Assembly (NCBI GenBank): GCA_963580285.1
Contig: OY757010.1
Span: 62,766,406 to 62,830,405 of the forward strand
Length of the DNA stretch: 64,000 bases
Direction: 5' to 3'
Source: Lucinisca nassula
Lineage: Eukaryota; Mollusca; Bivalvia; Lucinida; Lucinidae
Position 1 is the stretch's first letter. Every line of letters starts with the position of its first letter. Under the pieces are notes generated by a model. It did not search any database. It was not told the origin of the DNA and saw nothing but the letters and a program-made list of their open reading frames with translations. The position numbers and the translations under genes are program-made. Positions 55,131 to 64,000 of the stretch are shown one piece after another.

Positions 55131-55256
55131 ATCATTGTTATTAATAGAAAAAAGGCTAAATCCTGCAAATGATAATAAAAACAAAATGGTTCAATTTTTG
55201 TAAGTGCGCAACAGAACATACTACTAGTCTCTTTTAAGTGGCAGAGATGTAATTAC

Positions 55257-55397
55257 ACGCCAATCAATCAATTAGTTTATTAATTACATCGGAAGGTGAG
55301 TGACAGTGGACCCACAGCAGTGGACCCACAGCAGCGTGTGTACGACACGCTGCTGTGGGTTCACTGTCACTCACCTTCCGATGTAATTAATAAACTG
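55257..55397. repeat. Near-perfect long palindrome 4
   Basis: Arm AGTTTATTAATTACATCGGA ... GTGAGTGACAGTGG ... ACCCACAGCAGCGTGT pairs with ACACGCTGCTGTGGGT ... ACTGTCACTCAC ... TCCGATGTAATTAATAAACT. The left arm also has a tandem duplication of GTGGACCCACAGCA. Confidence 0.88.
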
Positions 55398-55662
55398 GTT
55401 CAATCAACGGCATTAGGTTCATTTAACTCACGTGAGATGGGTTACTCATAATTTCATCAAAATGAGTTCAAAAGGTAATTAGGCATATGTACATTAAAAA
55501 AATGTGTAATCGTGTGATAATAATTCAATTCCAACACTAATATATACATATTCTAATTTTAGGGGCCGAGTTTGTCATGGGCCGAGTTTGTAGGGGCCGA
55601 GTTTGCTAGGGGCCGAGTTTGTCAGGGGCCGAGTTTGTTAGGGGCCGAGATGTCCTGTCACC

Positions 55663-55740
55663 CTCGTGTGCGGTCAGATTTCAGCTCTGGGCGGAAGCAT
55701 CGTGCAGCCCATCTATTTCTTCAAGCCCCGATGGGCCATC
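55663..55740 (-). repeat. SINE-A, head-side part
   Basis: Continues the copy broken at 53536 (CTCGTGTGCGGTCAG to CTTCAAGCCCCGATGGGCC). Confidence 0.85.
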
Positions 55741-56070
55741 AGAATCAGAACTATTACTGGTGACGCGTCAAATGACATTCATACATCAGGACCTGTGATA
55801 TGGGAAGTTAGTCCCTAGCTCTAACCAAAGAGGTAAACTTAGCTACACAATCCTCAGCACCTTCAGCCGTCGAAATGATCGAATCGGGAAGGGCATTCCA
55901 GTCTCTAATGGCCCCTCTAATGGTTCGTTCTACAGTTGAAGGTCCTGATGATTGTGTAGCTAAGTTTACCTGTTTGGTTAGAGCTAGGGATTAACTTCCC
56001 TCATCAGAGGTCCTGGTGTATGAATGTCAATTGACGTGTCACCAGTAACAAATGTCAATTCTGATCATCT
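55741..56070. repeat. Opposed copies of the LINE-1 3' end
   Basis: 55741-55912 (minus) matches positions 282 to about 455, the 3' end of the first LINE. 55925-56067 (plus) is a second copy of the same 3' end in the other orientation. Both are severely 5'-truncated. Confidence 0.82.
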
Positions 56071-56945
56071 TCTTCGGCCTCGAATTCTAATTACAATTTA
56101 AAATAAAATGACAACTGAAATTACTGACACTGCAATATTACCCTTTATCGTAAAAAAGACTCCAAATGAATGTGGAATTCTGTACAAAGTGGTATCTTAA
56201 GCGTGTAGAGATGTTTAAAACTCTTAATATTGATATTTATTTATTATTTATTAATATTGCTTCAAGCGTCTGGTCACTTGGATGAGTAGTCTATTTGCTC
56301 GGAAATCGTGATGTGAGTGACGTAGTGTAGCAGTTACCTCCCCTCGCTCGCTCTCTCTTTGATTCTACATCTACATCTCTACGTTGGTCCGTCAATCTTG
56401 ACTATTACTCAAACGGGTATTACTTCATTATGGTTATCGCTAGAAAGATGAAAAGCAAGAGAAAATAGTCAACATGGAGTAGTATTTAGTCATAAATTAG
56501 CGTAAAAATAACAAGAAAATAGGACTAAAAAATAATATATAAGCAAAGAGGTACAACATAAATAAGAGAGAAAGTTATCCAAGCCACTTTTGGCTCAACA
56601 AGTAATTAGGTCATTATTTACCGGTGACACGTCAAATGATATTCATTCATGTAATTCTCGCGAGGGGTGTTGCAGTATCGAAAGAAAGAAGGAAAGAACA
56701 TAGAGGGGGTGGTGTTTTTATTTTGGTTAAAAACCTGTACGTACATCGCTAGCAGGTGTATGTTCTTGGTGTATGAATGTCATTTGTCGTGTCACCAGTA
56801 ACAATTCCGATTCAGATATTCATAAGTCAATAGACTTTCTTCTGAATCCCACTGTATAATTGTACTTAATGATTCATCTTCATTTGTATTGTACCATATG
56901 TATGTTATACAAAGAAATAAACGCTTAAACCAATTCTGATTCTTA
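56071..56945. repeat. Further LINE 3'-UTR scraps and spacer
   Basis: ACCGGTGACACGTCAAATGA near 56625 and GTGTATGAATGTCATTTGTC near 56760 are additional 3'-end fragments. 56840-56945 reads like a LINE 3' UTR (AAATAAACGC, CAATTCTGATTCT). No gene. Confidence 0.6.
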
Positions 56946-57189
56946 GCAGGGTTCAAGAATGGGAAACTGACTGTGAAGTTTTATGGGTCAAACTGCAACT
57001 CACTGGATCAGTACCTGTTCACATAGCAGCTTATTATAAGCCTAGTGAGTCGGATTCTCACAGCTTTGAAGATTTCAAGAAATCTGTTGAATTGGTATGC
57101 CCATCAAAGGATTCTGGGGGATTTCAACTATCCCAAATTCAAGTGAAATGACTGTACACCCGTCATCTTGTCCGACTGGAAATACGTCA
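56946..57189. other. Short stretch with possible LINE remnant
   Basis: Plus strand reads AYYKPSESDSHSFEDF- and LRDFNYPKFK-like codons interspersed with shifts, resembling the endonuclease part of a LINE (GDFNYP). Weak. Confidence 0.4.
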
Positions 57190-57575
<386 letters not shown>

Positions 57576-57753
57576 AGTTATATCTATCTTATCATACTGA
57601 GTCGGTCATATTTGGCCATTACCTCAGTTAGGTGGGCGGCTAAATTTAGAATTTATCTTAAAAAAATCATCTCTGGATGAGCCCTTAAAACCATTTACAA
57701 TCCAAACACAGAGGTATCCTAAAACGCATACCTCTGAGTCTCAAGCTTATACT

Positions 57754-58611
57754 GGTGGAGCGTGATAGCTCAGTGGTTAGTGCACTTGCCTCTGATGCTA
57801 GAGGTCCCGGGTTCGATCCCCGGCAGCGGCGACAAAATTTCGGTGTCCGAACACGCTCCACTGGCATCATTTGCAGGGATGAATGTCTTAAATTGCACGG
57901 TCCTTCGGATCGGGACGTTAACTGGAGCCCCTCTAGGCAGGGAGAACCATCCCCTGTGCAGGTTAAAGATCCCTACCGTAATTGCATGATTACTATGTAG
58001 GCTTTTCATACGGAGTCTAACTGTTGGTTTTTTTTTTGCTCCAGCATTTCAGTGGTTTCTTGCTGTCGAGTCCTCACCGTTGTCTCACCTCTGTGGTTCT
58101 TTGATTTTTTGTGTTCACGGAGATGTTGCACTGATGAGTTAGGAGGCCTTCATGCGGACTGAACAAATTATTTGTCTAAATCGCGACGGAAGTAAGGGCG
58201 AGGATTGTGGCCACGTAAAATAGATTTAAGCCCCCCCCCCCCCAGTGGAAATCATTCCACTGACTGTTCCAAGGCGGTTCTTCTGTGGCGGTTTATTTAT
58301 GGTGTTGTTTGTTACTTACTGTGTGTATCACTTGTGTCTTTTTATTTTGGATGGCCATATGGCCATTTTGTGGGAAAGTAACTTTCCTTATGACCTTCCT
58401 TTGTTTAGGTTTCCATTATGGTCTGGTCGCTTAATGTTTGTGTTTCTTTCCTTTTGGTGTCTTTGATGGGTGGAGTAAGTTAATTGTATCGATTCCTGAT
58501 CTTTGTTTTACTTCTACTTTTCATCCTGCAAAACCTGGAGTGTATGTAATATACACCTGCGGTAATGGTCAAATGTGACCGACGCAGTATCAGAAGATAG
58601 ATAGATAGATA
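57754..58611 (+). repeat. tRNA-derived SINE-C, split by R1
   Basis: Head GGAGCGTGATAGCTCAGTGG (A box) and CGGGTTCGATCCCCGGC (B box). The body runs to GTAGGC at about 58005, then resumes at about 58512 with CATCCTGCAAAACCTGGAGT and ends GGTAATGGTCAAATGTGACC, GACGCAGTAT and (GATA)n. It is inserted in the LINE-2 3' UTR; ATACTG occurs at both borders. The tail matches the LINE-2 tail. Confidence 0.87.
58015..58511 (-). repeat. R1 element, longest copy
   Basis: On the minus strand it runs from AGTAGAAGTAAAACAAAGATC through CCACAGAAGAACCGCCTTGG to GAAACCACTGAAATGCTGGA, a poly-A-like run and CCAACAGTTAG. The first half is R1-specific. The last 250 bases match the LINE 3' UTR at 40530-40790. About 490 bp with no coding: a non-autonomous retroposon or deletion derivative of that LINE. 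Confidence 0.82.
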
Positions 58612-58880
58612 CTGTGCGGGCATTGAACTCCTCTGCGGTCTTGGCATTCACCGCAGAAGAGGGAAGATTATTCGACTGAGTTCTAGGGAAGAAAGAGTTT
58701 TTCAGGGCATCACTATAGGACTGGTACCTACGATACTGAGGGTTATTTGTTTTGATGCCCTTGTTTGGGTTGACCTGTTGCAGTGGTCAAGTACCTATCC
58801 TTGTTAACTGATACTGTACCAGAGTGTATCCTGTAGAAGGCGATTAAGGAGGACTGCTCACGACGGGTCTCCAGGGATGG

Positions 58881-59468
58881 CTACTCTAGCCCATCAAGGA
58901 TGTCACCGACGCTACTTCTATTTCGCCATCGTCTGTAGGTCCATCGAGCAGCTGTCCTCTGCACCTTCTCCACCTGCTGAATCTGGGTTTTAACATAGGG
59001 ATGCCAAATGGATGATGCATATTCAAGTTGAGGGCGAACCAATGTTTTATATGCAACATCCTTTGTCTGCCGAGGTGCAAAAGCCAAATTACGTCTAAGG
59101 AATCCTAAGGTCCTAGTTGCTTTATATGTTATCTCCGATATATGTTGACCCCAATCGAGATCGTCAGTGATGGTGATACCAAGATATTTGGCGGAAAGAA
59201 CCTGCTCCAAACTTTGCTGGTGAAGTGTATAATCAAACTTAATTTGCTTGTCCGGAAGGTGCCGTGAGACCCTCATTGAATGGCATTTGGCCACATTGAA
59301 CTTTATCTGCCGATCTGCCTCCCATTGTGCAAGTCGATCCAGGTCATCTTGTAAAAGGCGACAGTCAGAAGGAGGATGCATGTTTATGTCCCTATACAGG
59401 ACACAATCATCAGCAAACAGACGGACAGATGACCTGATATTATCAGGGAGATCATTAATGAATACCAA
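58881..59468 (-). CDS. LINE-2 reverse transcriptase C-terminal fragment
   Basis: 195 residues with the catalytic FADD near 18-21 (SSVRLFADDCVLYRD), KYLGITI, the thumb, and QRTAARW near 170. The frame stays open upstream of 59468 and includes SGVPQGSVVGPVLF near 59490-59530, so the true N-terminus is lost upstream. Coding 59741-60320 is present only in fragments (ILADCQHGFRSQRSCETQL, LEHTLV). Confidence 0.82.
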   Translation of the reverse strand: MVFINDLPDNIRSSVRLFADDCVLYRDINMHPPSDCRLLQDDLDRLAQWEADRQIKFNVAKCHSMRVSRHLPDKQIKFDYTLHQQSLEQVLSAKYLGITITDDLDWGQHISEITYKATRTLGFLRRNLAFAPRQTKDVAYKTLVRPQLEYASSIWHPYVKTQIQQVEKVQRTAARWTYRRWRNRSSVGDILDGLE

Positions 59469-60985
59469 AAAGAGGACCGGTCCAACGACCGAACCTTGTG
59501 GGACACCGGATGAAACAGGGACTGGACCGGACGCTTGGCCATCAAGTACAGCTTGTTGATAGCACCCTGAGAGCCATAAGCTAATCCAACTATGTGTGAA
59601 TCCTCTTTATCCCATAGTAGTCCAATTTGTACAATAGCCTTCTGTGAGGTACATTGTCAAAGGCCTTGGCGAAACCCATGATGATCAAGTCAGTCTGTTT
59701 GTGGCCACGGTTTATGGTCCCATCCAGATTGCTCACAATGTCATGGAAGAATTGAACTTAGTTGAGTTTCGCAAGACCTTTGACTTCGGAAACCATGTTG
59801 ACAGTCAGCAAGAATGCACTCAAAGGCTAAGTGCTTGTTAATGCTGCTAACTAATGTATGCTCCAGGATTTTGCAACAGACGCATGTTAGCGACACTATA
59901 ATTTGTTGCATCATATTTTTCATTTTTTTATAGACCGGGGTAACATTTGCTTGTCGTCAGTCATCTGGTATAGTGTCCTAGGCAAGTGATTCATTGAAAA
60001 TAAAGACCACCACAGGAGAAATTTCAGCACTACATTCCTTAAGCACACTGGCACTCGGGCCATCTGGCCCAAATGCCTTATGTATATTGATATATTGAGC
60101 TTACCCACCCCTTGGGTTCAACTTTTATGTCCCCCATTGTAGGGAACGGATTATTACCTTTGGATGGTAGCTCACCGTCAGTTTCTCGCGTAAATGAAGA
60201 TTGAAACTGTTTGTTATTGTTAGCCTTATCGCCCGAGTCTGTTTTCAGAATTCCGTTTTCCCTTAGCAAAGTGATCCCAAGCGCTTCCTGTTTACGGACT
60301 TTACAAATGACCAAAACTTTTTAACCTTACCATGCTTCTGGGGGCTATCGGGATCTATGTTGTCCTCTTCAACGGTAAATATGCTGGAAATATGTTTCCA
60401 ATATGCATCTTTAATTACCTTTTGTACGTGTGCTCTAAACCGTTTGTATGGTTATTAATGTCAGGGCTGCTAGACTTACGAGCACGAAAATAGACTCTAT
60501 TACGCCTTTTAATGAGGTTTTTGATCGTGTTATCGATCCATGGTGCGTTATACTTGGTTTTGGTCATATTTTTTGGAATAAACCTTTCCATTGACGTGAT
60601 TAAATCGGACTTAAAACTGACTCACATGTCATTAACAGACATGCGTGAGAGGTCAGAGGAAAGGAACGAATCCTTTAATTGCGACATATGGTCTCGAAGA
60701 CCATCCATATCCACACGTTTGTATAAGTTTATTTTACGTGGGGCTTGTCTGATTCGTTTAGCTTTTATATCATATTCAAAAAGGACTATGTCGTGATCAG
60801 CCTTGCCGATCGAGTGCGTCCCCTTAACTCGACTAACTGGGGATGGCGAATTCGTAAATAATAGATCAAGGGTTTTATCTTGCCGGGTGGGTATGCTTAC
60901 TACATGGGTCAGGCAGTGGTCTTTAATTATGTCCAAAAGTTGTTGCTGCGTCTGCCTTTTTGATACCCCATGGGGTACCTGCATG

Positions 60986-63015
60986 TTGCTCCATTCTATA
61001 TGAAGATTCCATGGACCTGCTCAATGTATTTGATCTTACACAGATCGTTACCCACCAAACCAGGAACGAGAACATCTTGGATTTGTTCTTAATCGACAAC
61101 CCAACCCTAGTCAAATCTGTTGAAGTGAGACCTGGCATTGCAGATAGCTATGCCGTCCTCACTGAGGTTGTCATCAAACCCCAGATATCAAAGCAGAAAC
61201 CCAGACTTATGCACTTATATAAAAAGGCTGACTGGGAGGGTCTAGAGATAATATGTTGGTATTTCAGAAATCTGTTTTGTCAACTTGTGAGGGTAAATCA
61301 GTTAATATACTCTGGTAGGACTTTAGTAGCGCATTACAAGGTGGTATGTTCCTCAACTCATTTTTGTCAGCTCAAAGTCTTCACTGCCTTGGATTACGCA
61401 AGACATTAAGCGATCCATGCGCAAACGCGACAGCTTGTACGACAATTACAAGAAGTACAGACGACCTGAAGACAAAACACTTAGTCAATAAGAAACCCAA
61501 AGAGGTCCGCAATAGATATATAGAGAAAATATTGGGTATCGCAAACTCTGTTGACCCAAATTACTCAAATGCTAGTCCACAAACTGACACAGACCCACAC
61601 AAGAACACCATTGCCCATAAAAAGCTGTACTCTCTCCTGAAAAATTCTAAACTGGACTCAAAAGTCTCAGCACCAGCTAAAATCCCTTGTCCTAAAAAGA
61701 CTCTGTGACGTATTTGCATCTATCATACAGGTCATATTCCAGCACTCCTATGATACTGGTAGGGTTCCTAAAGACTGGAACATTGCATACGTATGTCCCC
61801 TTTTCAAAAAATGAGATAATTACAGGCCAATTTCACTGACAAGCATCTTGTGTAAGATGCTAGAGCACACCGTCACCGCCGATGTGGTTTCTCACATGGA
61901 CCAGTCCAACCTGCTGTACGACTTGCAGCAAACGTTCATGTGAGACCCAGCTTGTGACACTGATAGAAGATCTCACGAGGAACTCTTTAGCAGGTAGACA
62001 AATTGACCTTGTATACGTTATTTCTCAAACGCATTTGACAAGGTCAGCCATCAGAGACTCCTGCTTAAGCTCCATACTATGGAATCAGAAGTCCTAGCTT
62101 GAAATGGATACAGGCATTTTTCTCTTGCAGAATACAAACAGTTGTTCTTGAAAATGAAAAATATGACACAGTGTCTGTGACATCTGGGATCCGTACTATT
62201 CCTGATATAAATAAATGACTTACCCGACAATACGAAATCAAAGGTTTGGTCGCTGATGATATGGCCATCTACTTGGCAGTCTCATGCCTACAAGATGCTC
62301 AGATATTACAGCAGGATCTAGATAGCCTCCATTAGTGGGAGTTACAATGGGACACGGACTTCAATCCAAGTAAGTGTGTTGTCATACACGTGACACGTGC
62401 TAGAACTACTGTCCCTAGTCAATACCTGCTGCATGGTCAGATTTTCGAATCTGTTGGAGGCTCTAAGTATTTGGGCGTAGAGATCAGTGGCAATTTTCCT
62501 TCAACATCCTCGTCCAAAATGTATGCACATCATCAAGCCATTCCTTGGGGTTCATTAAACGTAACATCAGAACTGAATCTCCAGCCATCCATGAAATGGC
62601 ATATAAGAAACTGGTACGCCCCCTAGTTGAATATTTCTCCTCTGTCTGGAGCTCCTACACCCAAAGCAACATCCATAAAATTGAAATGGTCCAGCGTAGG
62701 GCAGCCCGGTCGACACTTGACAACTACTCCAGACAACCAAGTGTTACAGAAATGTTAAACCACATTGACTGGCGTTCTCTTGAGCAGAGAAGGAATGATT
62801 CCCGGCTTTGTCTGTTTTATAACATCACTCACGGCTTAGAAGCCATTGTCCTGCCACCGTATGTCGAGCATCCTACCCGGACTTCCCAAAAGAATTCGCA
62901 CCCACTGGTTTACCGTCAGATCCATCCAAGTGTAGATTACTATAAATACTCGTTCTACACCTCGCAATCGTGTAACGCAATCGGCTGCCATCCCAAATCG
63001 CACCATTGACCACGT
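60986..63015 (+). pseudogene. LINE-3, head-to-head with LINE-2, decayed
   Basis: Plus strand: endonuclease C-terminal half (VTHQTRNENILDLFLI near 61050) and a linker (61430-61700). The RT has frame breaks: RVPKDWNIAYVCPLFKK near 61770, NYRPISLTSILCKMLEHTV near 61820, KRSCETQL near 61940, and ADDMAIYL near 62255 as the catalytic box. The C-terminal region has KYLGVEISGN near 62470 and a clean thumb frame 62545-63009 (AYKKLVRPLVEYFSSVWS, QRRAARS, RNDSRLCLFY). A Jockey/CR1-type copy distinct from LINE-2, no longer coding-competent. Confidence 0.83.
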
Positions 63016-63049
63016 TCGAGCTTTTCAGAAGGGCAGTGTGCACAGTTAG
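63016..63049. other. Junction between LINE-3 and the Penelope-like element
   Basis: Short stretch between the end of the LINE thumb frame and the open frame that follows. Confidence 0.35.
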
Positions 63050-64000
63050 CCATTCAATGCCATAAATGTCAGTGCGCTGTTTTTATCTTTTAGCTTTCAC
63101 TCTCAGCTTGTTTCTGACGCCAGTCAATGTGGTTTAACTAGAGGCTATACTCAGCATACTCTCCGTCCTTACATTGATTCTGAAATTAATCATAAACGCC
63201 ATTTCTTCAAAATATCCTTCATTAATAAGAGTATGGATTTTATAGATTTGCCCAGTATCTTCCGTGAGAGATCGGTACTTTCTTCCATTCCTGCTTATTT
63301 TCAAAATACTGAAACACCTATAATTTGCTATAAATATAACAAACCTGTTAGATCTATCATTTTTAATTTCAATAAACTTGTTTCAGATCTTGATATTGAT
63401 ACTAATACCCCTGATTCATGTGATTGTAAAAACTCTAAGTATTGCTATCCTGCTGCTGGTCATGTAATTACTGGCAATTTGAAAATTATTCCTGATTCTA
63501 GGATAAGGAATATTATTTCTAAAGGACCGAAATATCGGTTTCCTTCTAAAATTGATTTCAGTAAATGTAGAGATGAAATCGCTGCTTCATTGAATGAATT
63601 CGGTAGTCGATGGTGTAAGCGAGAGTATGTTGAGCATACAGCCCTTAAGGACTGGAAACTTAGCATTTTAAAACTAGTGAGTAAACGCATTTCTTTCTAT
63701 TCTCAAAATACTAACTTATTACCTCCTAAGCCCAAGACGTCTTTACGTCATCTTAAACTAGGTATTCAAGAATTTCATAAGAAGTTTGTTTTGGCCCCTG
63801 CAGACAAGGCCGCTAACAACGTCGTCGTTGTGTGACGGCTCCACTATGTTAACACGCTTAAGCAGGAGCTTGGTGGTACTAAGGCCTATGAACTTCAGCC
63901 TTTAGCTGAAGAGAGAACTATAGTAGATAAACATGTGTGTCTTTCAGCCACCAAGTTTGCTGTGAGTGTTAACGAAGGCCAAGACAAGCTTCCTACGCTA
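63050..64000 (+). pseudogene. Penelope-like element, N-terminal part, runs off window
   Basis: An open frame begins after a stop at 63047 and the recognisable part starts at about 63095 (SQLVSDASQCGLTRGYTQ). It continues through CDCKNSKYCYPAAGH (a Cys-rich segment), RFPSKIDFSKCRDEI and FVLAPADKAANNVVVV. At 63833-63835 a TGA replaces the residue that usually follows VVVV in this group (Trp in homologues as I recall them). The frame then continues in register with RLHYVNTLKQEL and AVSVNEGQDKLPTL to the window end. This resembles the region before the RT of Penelope-like or related retroelements common in bivalves and cnidarians. The RT core and any GIY-YIG endonuclease would lie beyond 64000. 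Confidence 0.68.

Larger units (their letters stand above)
53537..55662. mobile_element. 2.1-kb element with iterated CTCGGCCCCTRACAAA ends
   Basis: Inserted in a SINE-A with an exact 8-bp duplication CTCGTGTG (53529-53536, 55663-55670). Both ends carry inverted arrays of about five CTCGGCCCCTRACAAA units next to GGACATCTCGG. The outermost 7-8 bases match poorly. The inside is non-coding and hosts foldback MITEs, SINE-A copies and a perfect palindrome. Eight-base duplications and subterminal iterated motifs fit hAT-like non-autonomous elements. No transposase is seen. Confidence 0.8.
57585..60985 (-). mobile_element. LINE-2 (Jockey/CR1 type), 5'-truncated, decayed
   Basis: Minus strand: endonuclease C-terminal half (60984 to 60622, IPTRQDKTLDLLF, KADHDIVLF), linker, RT with several frame breaks between 60320 and 59470, the RT C-terminal frame, and a 3' UTR ending GGTAATGGCCAAATATGACC, GACTCAGTAT and GATA repeats at 57585. 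The 3' UTR is split by a SINE-C at 57754-58611. Confidence 0.85.

Noticed and set aside
57754..57830. tRNA gene
   Set aside because: A and B boxes are present but the acceptor ends do not pair and the segment continues into a SINE body. It is a SINE head. The same holds for 30640-30700 and 53025-53056.

Overview
This is repeat-dominated animal genomic DNA, not a microbial operon. It carries intron-style splicing, SINEs, LINEs, an LTR retrotransposon, a Penelope-like element, a Tc1 transposon and many foldback repeats. The repertoire (SINEs ending in GTTAAAC plus an A-rich tail, tandem-core elements with GGACGGACGG stretches and GGTGAGCT ends, hairpin MITEs centred on a GCGGCGTCTGATC-like core) suggests a lophotrochozoan, most likely a bivalve mollusc. 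The species is not determined. Assignments rest on reading the sequence by eye; no database search was run.

Layout. 0.3-3.1 kb: a minus-strand Jockey/CR1-type LINE whose endonuclease is split by a SINE. 3.1-6.4 kb: degenerate repeats and SINEs, including a SINE inside a SINE. 6.4-8.6 kb: the only convincing host gene, the 3'-terminal exon of a C2H2 zinc-finger protein (minus). 9-14.2 kb: SINEs and two families of tandem-core elements. 14.25-26.53 kb: one complete Ty3/gypsy-class LTR retrotransposon (minus) with near-identical 1.5-kb LTRs, no visible gag, and a pol with two chromodomain-like modules. Its 5' LTR is split by a 3.07-kb element with a TTAA duplication. 26.5-29.7 kb: the tandem repeat hosting the LTR element resumes and is interrupted again by a Tc1 element that itself contains a SINE. 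29.7-37.6 kb: MITEs, a young tRNA-derived SINE and several unrelated long palindromes. 37.6-43.7 kb: a tandem-core element and two opposed pieces of a second LINE type. 43.8-51.7 kb: a 4.3-kb higher-order tandem array flanked by ATGGATATCCAT repeats and, further out, by two 21-bp minisatellites in opposite orientation. 52-56 kb: nested SINE/MITE insertions and a 2.1-kb element with an 8-bp target duplication. 57-64 kb: a minus-strand LINE with its apparent SINE partner inserted in its 3' UTR, a head-to-head second LINE (plus), and the start of a Penelope-like element running off the window.

How it fits together: the window is a stratigraphy of insertions. Target-site duplications and uninterrupted sister copies give the relative order at several loci. 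The most interesting functional inference is the sharing of 3' tails between autonomous LINEs and short retroposons, in three separate tail families. This is the signature of non-autonomous elements borrowing LINE machinery.
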